Source: Leifsonia poae
GTDB lineage: Bacteria > Actinomycetota > Actinomycetes > Actinomycetales > Microbacteriaceae
DNA: 64,000 bases
NCBI RefSeq assembly: GCF_027921845.1
Contig: NZ_BSEN01000003.1
Span: 99,657 to 163,656 of the forward strand
Reading direction: 5' to 3'
Shown: piece after piece, positions 52,104 through 61,165 of the stretch
Position numbering within the stretch: the first letter of the stretch is position 1
How the letters are laid out: every line of letters starts with the position of its first letter
Notes under the pieces: generated by a model
Databases searched by the model: none
What the model saw: the letters and a program-made list of their open reading frames with translations, nothing else
Told to the model about the DNA's origin: nothing
Position numbers and translations under genes: made by a program

Positions 52104-53411
52104 ATGCGACACGTCCGTGCCGAGACCGTCGACCGCGTCACCCGCGAGGTGCGCGAGCGCATCGGCCCCGCCGTGGCGGAGGTCTTCGAGCGGTGCTTCG
52201 TCGACACGCTGGAGTCGGCCGTCGGGACGGCGCCCGACGGGACCGCGTTCGTGGTCACGGGAGACATCCCCGCAATGTGGCTGCGTGACTCGACGGCTCA
52301 GCTGGCCCCGTATCTGCACTTCCTGGCCGACGACGACCTGCTCGCCGACACCGTCGCTGCCGTGTCGCGCCGGCAGTTGGCGTGCATCCTGCTCGACCCG
52401 TACGCCAATGCATTCAACCGATTCGACAACGGCAACGGCCACAGCGACGACCTCACCGAGCAGAGCGGCTGGGTCTGGGAGCGCAAGTACGAGATCGACT
52501 CGCTCTGCTACCCCCTGCAGCTCGCGCACGACCTCTGGCGCGCCACGGGCCGCACCGACCACCTCGGTGAATTCGCGGCCGCTCTCACGGCGGCGATCCG
52601 CGTGATCCGCACCGAGCAGGACCACGAGGCCGCGTCCCCGTACCGGTTTCAGCGCACCGACTGCCCGCCCTCCGACACTCTCGTGCGCGACGGTCGCGGT
52701 TCCCTCGTCGCCCCCAACGGCCTCAGCTGGAGCGCGTTCCGTCCGAGCGACGACGCGTGCGAGCTCGGCTACAACATCCCCGGAAACGCTTTCGCGGTCG
52801 TCGCGCTGACGATGGCCGCCGAGCTCGCGCGTGACGTGCTCGACGAGCCCGGCCTCGCCGCCGAGGCCGAGGAGCTCGCCGAGCGCATCGACGACGCGAT
52901 CCGTTCGGAGGCGATCGTCACCGACGCCACCGGCAGAGCGATACTCGCGTACGAGATCGATGGTCTCGGCGCGGATGTGCGCATGGACGACTCGAACGTG
53001 CCGAGCCTGCTCTCCCTCCCGATCGTCGGATGGTGCGCCGCGGACGATCCGCTGTACCTTGCGACCCGTGCGTTCGTGCTGAGCGACCAGAATCCGTACT
53101 TCGCGCGGGGCACCGCGGCGACCGGTCTCGGCAGCCCGCACACGCCGCCGGACACGATCTGGCCGATCGGCCTGGCTATCCAGGGCCTCACGGCGCTGAC
53201 CACAGACGAGAAGCGGGACGTGCTCGACACCCTGCTGCGCACGGATGCCGGAACCGGCTTCATGCACGAGTCGTTCCACAAGGACGATCCGACGGTCTTC
53301 ACCCGAGAGTGGTTCTCCTGGGCGAACGCGATGTTCTGCGAACTGGTGCTCGACGTCGCCGGGCTGCGCACCCTCATCCGTCAACCGCAGCCGGTCGGAG
53401 CGGACCGGTGA
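52104..53411 (+). CDS. GH125 exo-alpha-1,6-mannosidase
   Basis: A 435-residue family 125 enzyme (ATG at 52104 favoured by GGAG six bases upstream; an in-frame ATG at 52092 would add four residues). Family signatures are TGDIPAMWLRDSTAQ, WERKYEIDSLCYP, and GYNIPGNAFAVV and MDDSNVPSLLSLP further on. GH125 are inverting, metal-independent mannosidases. With no signal peptide it degrades imported alpha-1,6-mannooligosaccharides. It starts the plus-strand operon, and its stop overlaps the first permease gene (GTGA). Confidence 0.94.
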   Translation: MRHVRAETVDRVTREVRERIGPAVAEVFERCFVDTLESAVGTAPDGTAFVVTGDIPAMWLRDSTAQLAPYLHFLADDDLLADTVAAVSRRQLACILLDPYANAFNRFDNGNGHSDDLTEQSGWVWERKYEIDSLCYPLQLAHDLWRATGRTDHLGEFAAALTAAIRVIRTEQDHEAASPYRFQRTDCPPSDTLVRDGRGSLVAPNGLSWSAFRPSDDACELGYNIPGNAFAVVALTMAAELARDVLDEPGLAAEAEELAERIDDAIRSEAIVTDATGRAILAYEIDGLGADVRMDDSNVPSLLSLPIVGWCAADDPLYLATRAFVLSDQNPYFARGTAATGLGSPHTPPDTIWPIGLAIQGLTALTTDEKRDVLDTLLRTDAGTGFMHESFHKDDPTVFTREWFSWANAMFCELVLDVAGLRTLIRQPQPVGADR

Positions 53412-54403
53412 GCGCCCTGCTGCACGCGCCGGAGGCAGCGGTGGTCTCACAACCGGAACGGGTCGGCGGGGGCCTACCCGGCGGCGGTCCGGCCCGGCGG
53501 GGCAAGCGCCGCAGCGGGCGGGGCGTATCCGGAACGGCCCGGCAACAGACCATCAACGCGTGGGTCTTCCTCGCGATCCCGATCGTGCTGTTCGTGGCGT
53601 TCCTCGCGATCCCGATCGTGACCGCCCTGGTGCTGAGCTTCAGCGACTACTCCGTGCTCGGTTCGCTCTCGTGGACCGGGATCGACAACTACGTGCAACT
53701 CGTCAACGACCCTTTCTTCTGGATCGCGCTGCGGAACACGGCCTTCTACACCGTGCTCTACGTGCCGCTCGGTCTCGTGGTCGCTCTCGCCACCGCACTG
53801 CTGCTCAACCGCAGCACACGAGCCGCCCGAATCTTCCGCACCCTGTTCTACATCCCCGTGGTGTCGTCCACCGTCGCGACGGCGTCGATCTGGTTCTGGC
53901 TGCTGAACCCGCAGTACGGAATCTTCAACGTCGTCCTCTCCTGGTTCGGCATCGACGGCCCGGCCTGGCTCTACGACTCGAAGTGGGCGATGCTCGCCAT
54001 CGTCATGATGAGCGTGTGGGCCGGGTTCGGCGCGAACATGATCATCTTCCTCGGCGGGCTGCAGGGTGTATCGCCCGATCTGCACGAGGCCGCGCGGCTC
54101 GACGGCGCCAACGCCTGGCAGGCGTTCTGGCACGTCACCCTCCCCGGCATCTCCCGCACCACGCTGCTGGTGACGACGCTGCTCATCATCGGGGCGTTCC
54201 AGGTGTTCGACCAGGCGTACGTGCTCACCAAGGGCGGTCCGGGCAACTCGACGCTGACCCTCGTCTACCTGATCTACAACGAGGGCTTCGGCGCGCTGAA
54301 GATGGGCTACGCGTCCGCGATCTCGTTCGTGCTGTTCCTGATCATCCTCGTGTTCTCCATCGTCAATGCGCGGATCTCGAATCCGAAGGGAGCCCGCGCA
54401 TGA
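53408..54403 (+). CDS. Carbohydrate ABC transporter permease (MalF type), mannan locus
   Basis: A 331-residue permease starting with GTG at 53408, which overlaps the GH125 stop. An Arg/Gly/Pro-rich N-terminal tail of ~50 residues precedes six helices. The EAA loop reads HEAARLDGANAWQAFWHVTLP. The stop overlaps the next permease by 4 bp. With the second permease and the lipoprotein it forms a CUT1-type importer for mannooligosaccharides. The start could alternatively be internal, but no better ribosome site is seen. Confidence 0.92.
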   Translation: MSALLHAPEAAVVSQPERVGGGLPGGGPARRGKRRSGRGVSGTARQQTINAWVFLAIPIVLFVAFLAIPIVTALVLSFSDYSVLGSLSWTGIDNYVQLVNDPFFWIALRNTAFYTVLYVPLGLVVALATALLLNRSTRAARIFRTLFYIPVVSSTVATASIWFWLLNPQYGIFNVVLSWFGIDGPAWLYDSKWAMLAIVMMSVWAGFGANMIIFLGGLQGVSPDLHEAARLDGANAWQAFWHVTLPGISRTTLLVTTLLIIGAFQVFDQAYVLTKGGPGNSTLTLVYLIYNEGFGALKMGYASAISFVLFLIILVFSIVNARISNPKGARA

Positions 54404-55335
54404 GCGCATCCGTCTCGACCGCCGCCTCCTCCGGCTCGCGGGTCGCCGCCACTGCTGCCCGGCGCAAGCGGTCGCCGCGGCAGATCGCCGGCCGCATCGT
54501 CTGGTACATCGCCGTCGTGCTCGTCAGCATCGTCACGGTGATGCCGCTGATCTGGACCATCTCGACCTCGCTGAAGCCCGCGGGGGAGATCCTGTCGGGC
54601 TACCTCAACCTCATCCCCAGCGCTCCGACGATCGGCAACTACGTCGCCGTCTTCTCGCAGACGCCGTTCGCCCGCTACATGTTCAACTCGTTCCTGCTCG
54701 CGTTCATCGGAACGGCGACGAACCTGTTCTTCGGCGGCCTCGCCGGATACGCGCTCGCCAAGTTCCGCTTCCGCGGCCGTCGCGTGGTGTTCAGCATGTT
54801 CCTCGGGTCGATGATGATCCCCACGATCGTCACGATGATCCCGACGTTCCTGGTGCTGCGCTACTTCCCGCTCGCGGGAGGCAACGACCTCTTCGGGCAG
54901 GGCGGCGTCGGCTTCATCAACACGTACTGGGCGATCATCATCCCGTTCGCCGCCGGTCCGTTCGCCGTGTTCTTCATGAAGCAGGTGTTCGAGGCGCTGC
55001 CGGACGAGCTCGGAGAGGCCGCCCGCATCGACGGCGCGAGCGAGTTCCGCATCTTCCGCCAGGTCTACCTGCCGATGGCGACGGCGGGGCTCGCGGTCCT
55101 GGGCGTGCTGACGTTCCAGGCGGGCTGGAACAGCTTTCTCTGGCCGCTCATCGTCCTCAGCGATCCGAGCCTCCTCACGGTCCAGGTGGGACTGTCGTCG
55201 TTCGTCAGCGACCACCAGACCGACTACGGACCCCTCATGGCCGGGACCATCGTCTCCACCGTTCCCGTGCTCGTCGTCTTCGTCTTCGCCCAACGCTGGA
55301 TCGTGCAGGGCGTCGCACACACGGCGAGCAAATGA
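54400..55335 (+). CDS. Carbohydrate ABC transporter permease (MalG type), mannan locus
   Basis: A 311-residue permease with six helices and the EAA loop GEAARIDGASEFRIFRQVYLP. ATGA overlap with the upstream permease indicates coupled translation. Residues 1-30 are Ser/Ala-rich and basic, as in other actinobacterial MalG proteins. It is followed after 55 bp by the binding-protein gene. Confidence 0.93.
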   Translation: MSASVSTAASSGSRVAATAARRKRSPRQIAGRIVWYIAVVLVSIVTVMPLIWTISTSLKPAGEILSGYLNLIPSAPTIGNYVAVFSQTPFARYMFNSFLLAFIGTATNLFFGGLAGYALAKFRFRGRRVVFSMFLGSMMIPTIVTMIPTFLVLRYFPLAGGNDLFGQGGVGFINTYWAIIIPFAAGPFAVFFMKQVFEALPDELGEAARIDGASEFRIFRQVYLPMATAGLAVLGVLTFQAGWNSFLWPLIVLSDPSLLTVQVGLSSFVSDHQTDYGPLMAGTIVSTVPVLVVFVFAQRWIVQGVAHTASK

Positions 55336-55390
55336 TCTCCACCCACACCCCCGTTATCCGCATCGCAACCACCCAACGAAAGAGAAATCG

Positions 55391-56647
55391 ATGAAGATCT
55401 CCCGTCGCGGCGCCGCAGCCGCAACCCTGGCGCTCGTCGCCGCCCTGGGCTTGAGCGCCTGCTCGGCCGGAACCGGTTCATCCGCATCCGGCGGCACCAA
55501 GGACGTCACCTTCTGGGGCTCCTGGAGCTCCGCCGAGCAGGTCGCCCAGATAAACAAGCAGGTCGCAGCGTTCAACAAGGACCAGAGCCAGTACAAGGTC
55601 ACCTACGCGGCTCAGAACCTGGTGGAGCAGAAGCTCCTCACCGGTGAGGCGAGCGGCCAGGTTCCGGATGTCGTGCTCTGGGATCGCGGTCAGACATCGC
55701 TCTACGTGTCGAAGGGCGCGCTCCAGAGCATCGACGACCTCGTGAAGAAGGACAGCGTCGACCTCGACCAGTTCTACTCCGAGCCGACCGCGGAGATGAC
55801 AGTCGACAAGAAGGTCTACGGCCTCCCGATCCTGGTCGACAACCGTTCGCTGTTCTACAACAAGAAGATCCTCGACAAGGCCGGCGTGAGCGTGCCGACC
55901 ACCTGGGACGAGCTCAAGAACGTCGCTCAGAAGGTCACCACGGTCGAGGGCGGGAAGACCACCGTCGCCGGGTTCATGCTCGACGACCCCGGACTGTTCA
56001 ACATGTGGCTGCAGCAGGCGGGCGGCACGATGCTGAACAAGGACGAGTCGAAGACGGACTTCAACAACGAGAAGGGTCTCGAGGTGCTCGACTTCTGGAA
56101 GTCACTGCAGCAGGAGAAGGTCTTCCAGCAGGGCTTCGGCGCCGGCACCGACCCGTTCGCAGCGAACAAGGCGGCGATGAAGTACGACGGACCGTGGGAC
56201 ATCTCCACCTACAACGGAGTCGACGGGCTCGACTACGGGGTCGCCGAGCCTCTCGCCGGTCCCGACGGCGACAAGGGCGCCGTCACCGGCGGCTTCGGTC
56301 TCGTGGTGCCGAAGGGCGCCAAGAACGTCGACGGTGCCTGGGCGTTCATGAAGTGGTGGGCGACGCAGCCCGCCAACGGGGTGTCGTTCGGCAAGATCGC
56401 CGGATGGGTCCCCGCGAACAAGGAGGCCGCGAGCAACGAGTTCTTCACCGCCGACCCGCACTACGCCGCCATCGTCAAGGCGCTCTCCTACGCGAAGATC
56501 CGTCCGACCGTCGCCGGCTACTCGGATGTGGAGGGCAAGGCGCTCATCCCCGCGCTCCAGAAGTTCATGTCCGGCGAGCTGAGCGCGAAGGACGCACTCG
56601 CTCAGGCGCAGGAGCAGGGCGACCAGATCCTCGCCCAGAACCGCTGA
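55391..56647 (+). CDS. Mannooligosaccharide-binding lipoprotein (ABC transporter)
   Basis: A 418-residue family-1 binding protein with lipobox LSAC and a Ser/Gly linker. The mature domain begins KDVTFWGSWSSAEQVAQIN and has the DVVLWDRGQTSLYVSKG and GLPILVDNRSLFYNKKILDKAG segments typical of the fold. It would present alpha-mannooligosaccharides to the permeases; this specificity is inferred from the linked GH76 and GH125 enzymes. A conserved DGPWD motif lies near residue 263. Confidence 0.93.
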   Translation: MKISRRGAAAATLALVAALGLSACSAGTGSSASGGTKDVTFWGSWSSAEQVAQINKQVAAFNKDQSQYKVTYAAQNLVEQKLLTGEASGQVPDVVLWDRGQTSLYVSKGALQSIDDLVKKDSVDLDQFYSEPTAEMTVDKKVYGLPILVDNRSLFYNKKILDKAGVSVPTTWDELKNVAQKVTTVEGGKTTVAGFMLDDPGLFNMWLQQAGGTMLNKDESKTDFNNEKGLEVLDFWKSLQQEKVFQQGFGAGTDPFAANKAAMKYDGPWDISTYNGVDGLDYGVAEPLAGPDGDKGAVTGGFGLVVPKGAKNVDGAWAFMKWWATQPANGVSFGKIAGWVPANKEAASNEFFTADPHYAAIVKALSYAKIRPTVAGYSDVEGKALIPALQKFMSGELSAKDALAQAQEQGDQILAQNR

Positions 56648-56690
56648 CGCCCGGCGCACCGCCGACGACAACCCATCGAGAACGGACACC

Positions 56691-57758
56691 ATGACCACCG
56701 ACAGCCTCTGGTCCGCCCGGGCGGACATCGCCCAGCACAGCCTCACCCACTTCTACGGAACGGCGGAACCGCAGTTCTTGAACAACTCGTACCCCGACGC
56801 CCCCGGAGGGAACGAGACGTTCAACTACTGGTGGCTCGCGCACGTGATCGAGGCGAGGCTCGACGCGTACGAACGCACGGGCGACCAGGGCTGGCTCGAT
56901 GCGGCGGTCGCCGCGTACCGGAACATCATCGACCGCAACGGGTCGCTCTTCAACGACTACTTCGACGACATGCTCTGGTACGCGATCGCCATCGTTCGCC
57001 TCGCGGATGCGACGGGCGACTCGGGGTACCTCGCCGATGCCGTCGCGATCTGGGAGCACGTGCGCGCGTTCGGCTGGAACGACACGTTGGGGCAGAGCCT
57101 TGCCTGGCGCAAGCAACAGCTCTACTACAAGAACACCCCTGCCAACGGCCCGTTCGCCATCGTCTCCTGCCGGCTCGCGGAGCGCACCGGCGACGCCCGC
57201 TACCTCCCCGTGGCGCTTGCCGCGTTCGACTGGATCGAACGCACCCTCGTCGACCCGTCGAACGGGTTCGTCGAAGACGGCATCAACCGCGAGGAGAACG
57301 GGCGCATCGACACCCAGTGGCGGTTCACCTACAACCAGGGCCTCTACATCGGTGCGGCGGTCGAGCTCTACCACCGCACCGGGGACTCCTCCTACCTGGA
57401 CCGCGCGGCGCGCACGGCGGTGACCGCGATCGACGAGCTCAGCACCGACGGCGTGTTCCGTGCCGAGGGTGATGGCGGCGACGAGGGGCTGTTCAAGGGG
57501 ATCTTCTACCGGTATGCGGAGCTGCTCCTCCGAGAGCTGCCGGACGACTCCGACCAGGCGGCGCGCATCCGCGGGCTCATCGAGACGAGCACGGATGCGC
57601 TCGTCGCAACGAGCCTGGACGGCGACCTCCTCCTCGCCGGGAACGACTGGAGCGTCGCACCGAGCGGGCCGATCGCGTACTCGACCGAGCTCAGCGCGAT
57701 CCTGGCGCTCGAGGTGCGCGCGCGGGTCGAGACGCGGGTTCCGGCGGCCCGGTCCTGA
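56691..57758 (+). CDS. Intracellular GH76-family enzyme
   Basis: A 355-residue GH76-fold protein without a signal peptide. The catalytic pair is Asp92-Asp93 in NDYFDDMLWYA, and NYWWLAHVIEARLDAYERTG and the TQWRFTYNQGLYIG motif match the family. It differs from the secreted GH76 at 50355 in length and in lacking a carbohydrate-binding module. It is probably an endo- or exo-acting mannanase for imported oligosaccharides. It ends the transport/hydrolysis operon before the regulator, 28 bp upstream. Confidence 0.9.
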   Translation: MTTDSLWSARADIAQHSLTHFYGTAEPQFLNNSYPDAPGGNETFNYWWLAHVIEARLDAYERTGDQGWLDAAVAAYRNIIDRNGSLFNDYFDDMLWYAIAIVRLADATGDSGYLADAVAIWEHVRAFGWNDTLGQSLAWRKQQLYYKNTPANGPFAIVSCRLAERTGDARYLPVALAAFDWIERTLVDPSNGFVEDGINREENGRIDTQWRFTYNQGLYIGAAVELYHRTGDSSYLDRAARTAVTAIDELSTDGVFRAEGDGGDEGLFKGIFYRYAELLLRELPDDSDQAARIRGLIETSTDALVATSLDGDLLLAGNDWSVAPSGPIAYSTELSAILALEVRARVETRVPAARS

Positions 57759-57763
57759 TTCCA

Positions 57764-57775
57764 TATATTCATATA
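57764..57775. promoter_or_regulatory. AT-rich inverted repeat before the GntR gene
   Basis: TATAT and ATATA flank TC, 10 bp before the GntR start codon and after the GH76 stop. In this GC-rich genome such a stretch suggests a -10 element and/or an operator. The AT-only arms differ from the direct repeats at 51998-52039. Confidence 0.4.
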
Positions 57776-57785
57776 GCCTGAGCGT

Positions 57786-58886
57786 ATGCGTGACTCCCTC
57801 TACCAGCAGGTCTACGACCGGATCCGGGAGCAGATACGCAACCACGACTACCCGGTCGGCGAGCGGCTCCCCTCCGAGGCGGAGCTGCTCGCCGAGCACG
57901 AGGTCAGCACGATCACGCTCAAGCGCGCGCTCGACCTGCTGCGGGACGAGGGCTACATCGACCGCAAGCCTCGGCGCGGGACCTTCGTCGTCAGCGACGT
58001 TCCCACCACGGGGGCGAGCGAGACCCCCAAGCCGCTGATCGGCTGCATCGTCACCAACTTCGACGATACGTTCGGGTCGCACATCATCGGCGCCCTACTC
58101 GACACCGAGACGCCGGCGAACGTGGTGCTCAAACGCAGCCTCGGCGATCCCGTCGTGGAGGAACGGCTGATCCGGGAACTCGTGGCGAGCGGTGTGCAAG
58201 GGCTCATCCTCGAGCCGAGCTCATCGGAGTTCGCGCCGCCGGCCATCTTCGAACTGATCATGCGGGCCTTCCCGCTCGCGATCCTCGACCGGGTGTTCGA
58301 GGGCGTGCCGGTGTCCAGCGTCTGCTCCGACAACGTCGGCGCGGCCAAGACGGCCGCCGAGTACCTGATCACCCTCGGGCACACCAGGCTCGGCCTGGTG
58401 ACCTCGTCGAGCAAGGTCTCCGCGGCAGAGGACCGCCGAGAGGGGTTCGTACACGCCCACGCGGCCGCGCACATCCCCCACCGCCCCGAGGCCGAGTACC
58501 GGCTCATGGAGTCGACCGTGCCCGGCAGCGACGTGCCTGCAGAACAGGACGTGGCCGCCCTGCGGGTGTTCCTCTCCGAGCACCCGGAGCTCACCGCATT
58601 CGTGGCGACCGAGCACAACATCGCCGTGCTGCTGCGGGCAGCGCTGGAGCAGGAGGGGCGAACGGTGCCCGGGGATGCGTCGATCGTGTCCTTCGATCAG
58701 CCCGACACCTTTTACGCGCCCGCCTCGTTCCACTTCAGCAGCATCCGTCAGCAGCAGGCGGCGATGGGCGCGGAGGCCCTGCGACTCGTTGTCGATCAGC
58801 TCGCCGGGCCCGTCCCCGTGCAGAAGGTGTCATTGACCACCGAGCTGGTGCTCGGGGAGTCGACCGCCCCCCGGCGGGATCCCTAG
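57786..58886 (+). CDS. GntR-family sensor with LacI-like ligand domain
   Basis: A 366-residue chimeric repressor. Residues ~1-75 are the GntR winged helix (YDRIREQIRNHDYPVGERLP; TLKRALDLLRDEGYIDRKPR; RGTFVV). Residues ~85-360 are a periplasmic-binding-protein fold as in LacI/GalR (IGCIVTNFDDTFGSHIIGAL; STVPGSDVPAEQDVAALRV; LRLVVDQLAGPVPVQKVSLT). Such GntR/LacI chimeras sense pentoses or oligosaccharide inducers. Here the likely inducer is a mannooligosaccharide or mannose derivative. It is the last gene of the locus, with a promoter-like AT box of its own. Confidence 0.93.
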   Translation: MRDSLYQQVYDRIREQIRNHDYPVGERLPSEAELLAEHEVSTITLKRALDLLRDEGYIDRKPRRGTFVVSDVPTTGASETPKPLIGCIVTNFDDTFGSHIIGALLDTETPANVVLKRSLGDPVVEERLIRELVASGVQGLILEPSSSEFAPPAIFELIMRAFPLAILDRVFEGVPVSSVCSDNVGAAKTAAEYLITLGHTRLGLVTSSSKVSAAEDRREGFVHAHAAAHIPHRPEAEYRLMESTVPGSDVPAEQDVAALRVFLSEHPELTAFVATEHNIAVLLRAALEQEGRTVPGDASIVSFDQPDTFYAPASFHFSSIRQQQAAMGAEALRLVVDQLAGPVPVQKVSLTTELVLGESTAPRRDP

Positions 58887-59004
58887 GCCGCACCCGATAA
58901 CTGGCTTTCGCCTGCTTCTGGATGACGAATATGCGGCTGACTCACTCTGCGCGCGTTGCTGGCCCGACCGTCGAAATGTGGACGACCTTTTTTGTGAAAG
59001 AGAG

Positions 59005-59045
59005 AACCCCCGCATCCCTTGTAGAAACAGGGATAGCGGGGGTTT
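59005..59045 (-). terminator. Hairpin terminator beside tRNA-Ser
   Basis: AACCCCCGC then ATCCCT pairs with AGGGAT then GCGGGGGTT (59029-59044), one bulge, loop GTAGAAAC-like. It lies 8 bases past the tRNA 3' end on the minus strand, followed by CTCTCTTT, and also faces the end of the GntR gene on the plus strand. Confidence 0.7.
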
Positions 59046-59052
59046 CACGTGG

Positions 59053-59139
59053 CGGTACCGGTGGGATTTGAACCCACGGTGGGCTTTCACCCACACAACT
59101 TTTCGAGAGTTGCACCTTCGGCCGCTCGGACACGGTACC
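59053..59139 (-). tRNA. tRNA-Ser (anticodon CGA)
   Basis: Minus-strand gene of 87 nt. Acceptor strands GGTACCG and CGGTACC pair fully. The D-arm contains GAGCGGCCGAA, the anticodon arm CAACT-CTCGAAA-AGTTG gives CGA (codon UCG), a long variable arm (GTGGGTGAAAGCCCAC region) is class II, and the T-arm is GTGGG-TTCAAAT-CCCAC. CCA is not encoded. Extra GC pairs flank the acceptor stem. Confidence 0.95.
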
Positions 59140-59244
59140 GCCGACTACTGTACGCGATCCGGGCATCCGGGCGCCAATCGAGCGGGGCGCCGGAGGCTGC
59201 GAATCCCCTCGGAACGGTGCGCGCGCAAGAGTACAGTTTCGAGG

Positions 59245-60108
59245 ATGGTGACGAAGAAGACGGTGGTGCTCGCGGGCACCGGGATCTCGTCGGTCGCAGT
59301 CGGTCTCGCCGCCTGGGCTCGGGTGCGCAAGGCGCAGGCGAAGCTGGCCGCGAACAAGACACGGCTCAACGAGACGCTGCCGGTCCACTCCGCGTGGTGG
59401 CGCGACTACGCGAAGACAGAGGGCGACCTGCTCTACGTCGCGATCGGCGACAGCGCTGCTCAGGGCATCGGCGCATCCGCCCCCAAGAACAGCTACGTGG
59501 GCGTCATCGCCGATCACGTGCACGCCGTCACCGGGCGCTCCGTGCAGGTCGCCAATCTGAGCGTCTCCGGCGCGACGGTATCGCTCGCGGTCGCCGACCA
59601 GCTGCCGCGGTTCTCGTCGTACTCCCCCGACCTCGTGACGGTCGCGATCGGCGCGAACGACATCGCCGCATTCGATCCGGAACTCTTCTCGACGGGCATC
59701 CGCACGGTGTTCGCCGCGCTGCCGAATGACGCGATCGTCGCCGACCTGCCCTACTTCTTCTTCCCGTGGAACGAGAAGAAGGTCGCCGTCGCCAACCGGA
59801 TCCTGCGGGAGGCAGCCGCGGAGCGCGGGCTCACCGTCGTCCCGCTCCACGAGTCGATGCGCCGTCAAGGGCTGCGCGGGATCTTCACCCAGTTCGCCGA
59901 AGACCTCTTCCACCCCAACGACCACGGCTACCGCGTGTGGGCGTCGGCGTTCCTCCCGGCCGTGACGACGCTCGTCAAGAAGCGGTTCCCGCGGCAGTCG
60001 ACGGGCGCCACGACGCAGGCGACGGTTCCCGAGACGCAAAGCGATGCGCAGTCCGGCTCACAGGCCGACGCGCAGCCGGACGCCGCCTCCGATCCCGCTA
60101 GCGTCTGA
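59245..60108 (+). CDS. SGNH/GDSL-type hydrolase with N-terminal membrane anchor
   Basis: A 287-residue protein. The N-terminal segment VVLAGTGISSVAVGLAAWA is a hydrophobic helix, probably an uncleaved anchor. The SGNH domain follows: VAIGDSAAQGIGA (block I), LSVSGATVS (block II), AIGANDIA (block III) and DLFHPNDHGY (block V, Asp/His). The C-terminal ~35 residues are a low-complexity Gln/Ala/Asp tail. The ATG at 59245 has GAGG directly upstream. It is probably an acyl esterase/lipase on the outer face. Its end overlaps the convergent hydrolase gene by 11 bp. Confidence 0.87.
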   Translation: MVTKKTVVLAGTGISSVAVGLAAWARVRKAQAKLAANKTRLNETLPVHSAWWRDYAKTEGDLLYVAIGDSAAQGIGASAPKNSYVGVIADHVHAVTGRSVQVANLSVSGATVSLAVADQLPRFSSYSPDLVTVAIGANDIAAFDPELFSTGIRTVFAALPNDAIVADLPYFFFPWNEKKVAVANRILREAAAERGLTVVPLHESMRRQGLRGIFTQFAEDLFHPNDHGYRVWASAFLPAVTTLVKKRFPRQSTGATTQATVPETQSDAQSGSQADAQPDAASDPASV

Positions 60109-61033
60109 CCGTGCCCGGCGCGACATGCGCCAGCACGTCGCCCCACGCCGGGAACACCACCATGTGGCCCACGCCCGGCGTCATCTGCACCCGGGCATCC
60201 GGCAGCGCACGCTGATACCAGGTCGCGTGCGCATTGCCGGCCAGCGGATCGCCCTGACCGTTGACGATCAGCGTCTTCGCCGCGACATCCGAGAACTCGA
60301 ACCCCCACGGACGCGCCGTGTAGCTCAGGATGTCGGCCGCGACGCCGCCCGCCCCCTGCCGGAAGGCGTCCCTCAGCATCATCCCGAGCCGATCGCGCGC
60401 ACCGGGGCGCGCCAGCGCGGCCGCGTCGACCGGCGACTCGCCCAGCATCTCCAGCGGGACGTCGCCCACCTCGTCGGGGGCGGCGACCGCCTCCGCCTGG
60501 CTCGCGAGCATCTCGGTGAGCTGGCTCAGCGCCGCATCCGGTGTCAGCGTCGCGAGGTGATCGGACAGCTGCTGCAGCGACGGATCGATCCACGGCACCT
60601 CCTCGTTCGGCGCCGGGGTCGCGATGATGGCGACGCGATCGACGACATCCGGATGCCGCGCAGCGAGCGCGAGCGCGACCCGTCCACCGGCCGACCAGCC
60701 CACCACCCCGACGGTCTTCGGGCGGTTGACGCCGATCTCGGATTCGTCCCGGTTCATCTCGCGCAGATACTCGGCGATATCGTCGGCCGACTGCGCGATG
60801 CTCGGCCAGTGCCCAGGCGGCAGTGGGTCGCTGGACCCATAGGCGGGCCGGTCGAAGGCCAGCATGTGCACGTTGCGGGTCGCCGTCACCGTCGGGTCGG
60901 GGTCGAAGACCGACGAGCCGGGCGCCGGATGGCAGAACACCACGATCTTCTCGGCGATGGGATCGCCCTTGGTGGTGACGCCGATGGTGCGGCCGGACGG
61001 CAGGGTGAAGGTCAGATTCGCCATGCCGCCCAT
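60098..61033 (-). CDS. Alpha/beta-fold hydrolase
   Basis: A 311-residue hydrolase. The HPAPGSS segment forms the oxyanion region, GWSAGG holds the nucleophile, the Asp is in the NGQGDPLAGN strand-loop, and the His in GVGHMVVFPAW. A cap-domain insertion lies between ~170 and 230. The ATG at 61033 (GAGGAG upstream) is preferred to the ATG at 61024. The substrate class is open. It is convergent with the SGNH hydrolase and divergent from radA. Confidence 0.88.
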   Translation of the reverse strand: MGGMANLTFTLPSGRTIGVTTKGDPIAEKIVVFCHPAPGSSVFDPDPTVTATRNVHMLAFDRPAYGSSDPLPPGHWPSIAQSADDIAEYLREMNRDESEIGVNRPKTVGVVGWSAGGRVALALAARHPDVVDRVAIIATPAPNEEVPWIDPSLQQLSDHLATLTPDAALSQLTEMLASQAEAVAAPDEVGDVPLEMLGESPVDAAALARPGARDRLGMMLRDAFRQGAGGVAADILSYTARPWGFEFSDVAAKTLIVNGQGDPLAGNAHATWYQRALPDARVQMTPGVGHMVVFPAWGDVLAHVAPGTVRR

Positions 61034-61165
61034 TGTGCTCCTCCGCGCTCGTCTCGCCCAGGTGTCTCCACAAAGGCGCGAACGCGTGCGACTTCGCACA
61101 GGCCGGTCGGCCTCGAGCCGGATGACGGTGGTCCGCCGTACAGTTGACCCGATCGAGGAGGTAGC

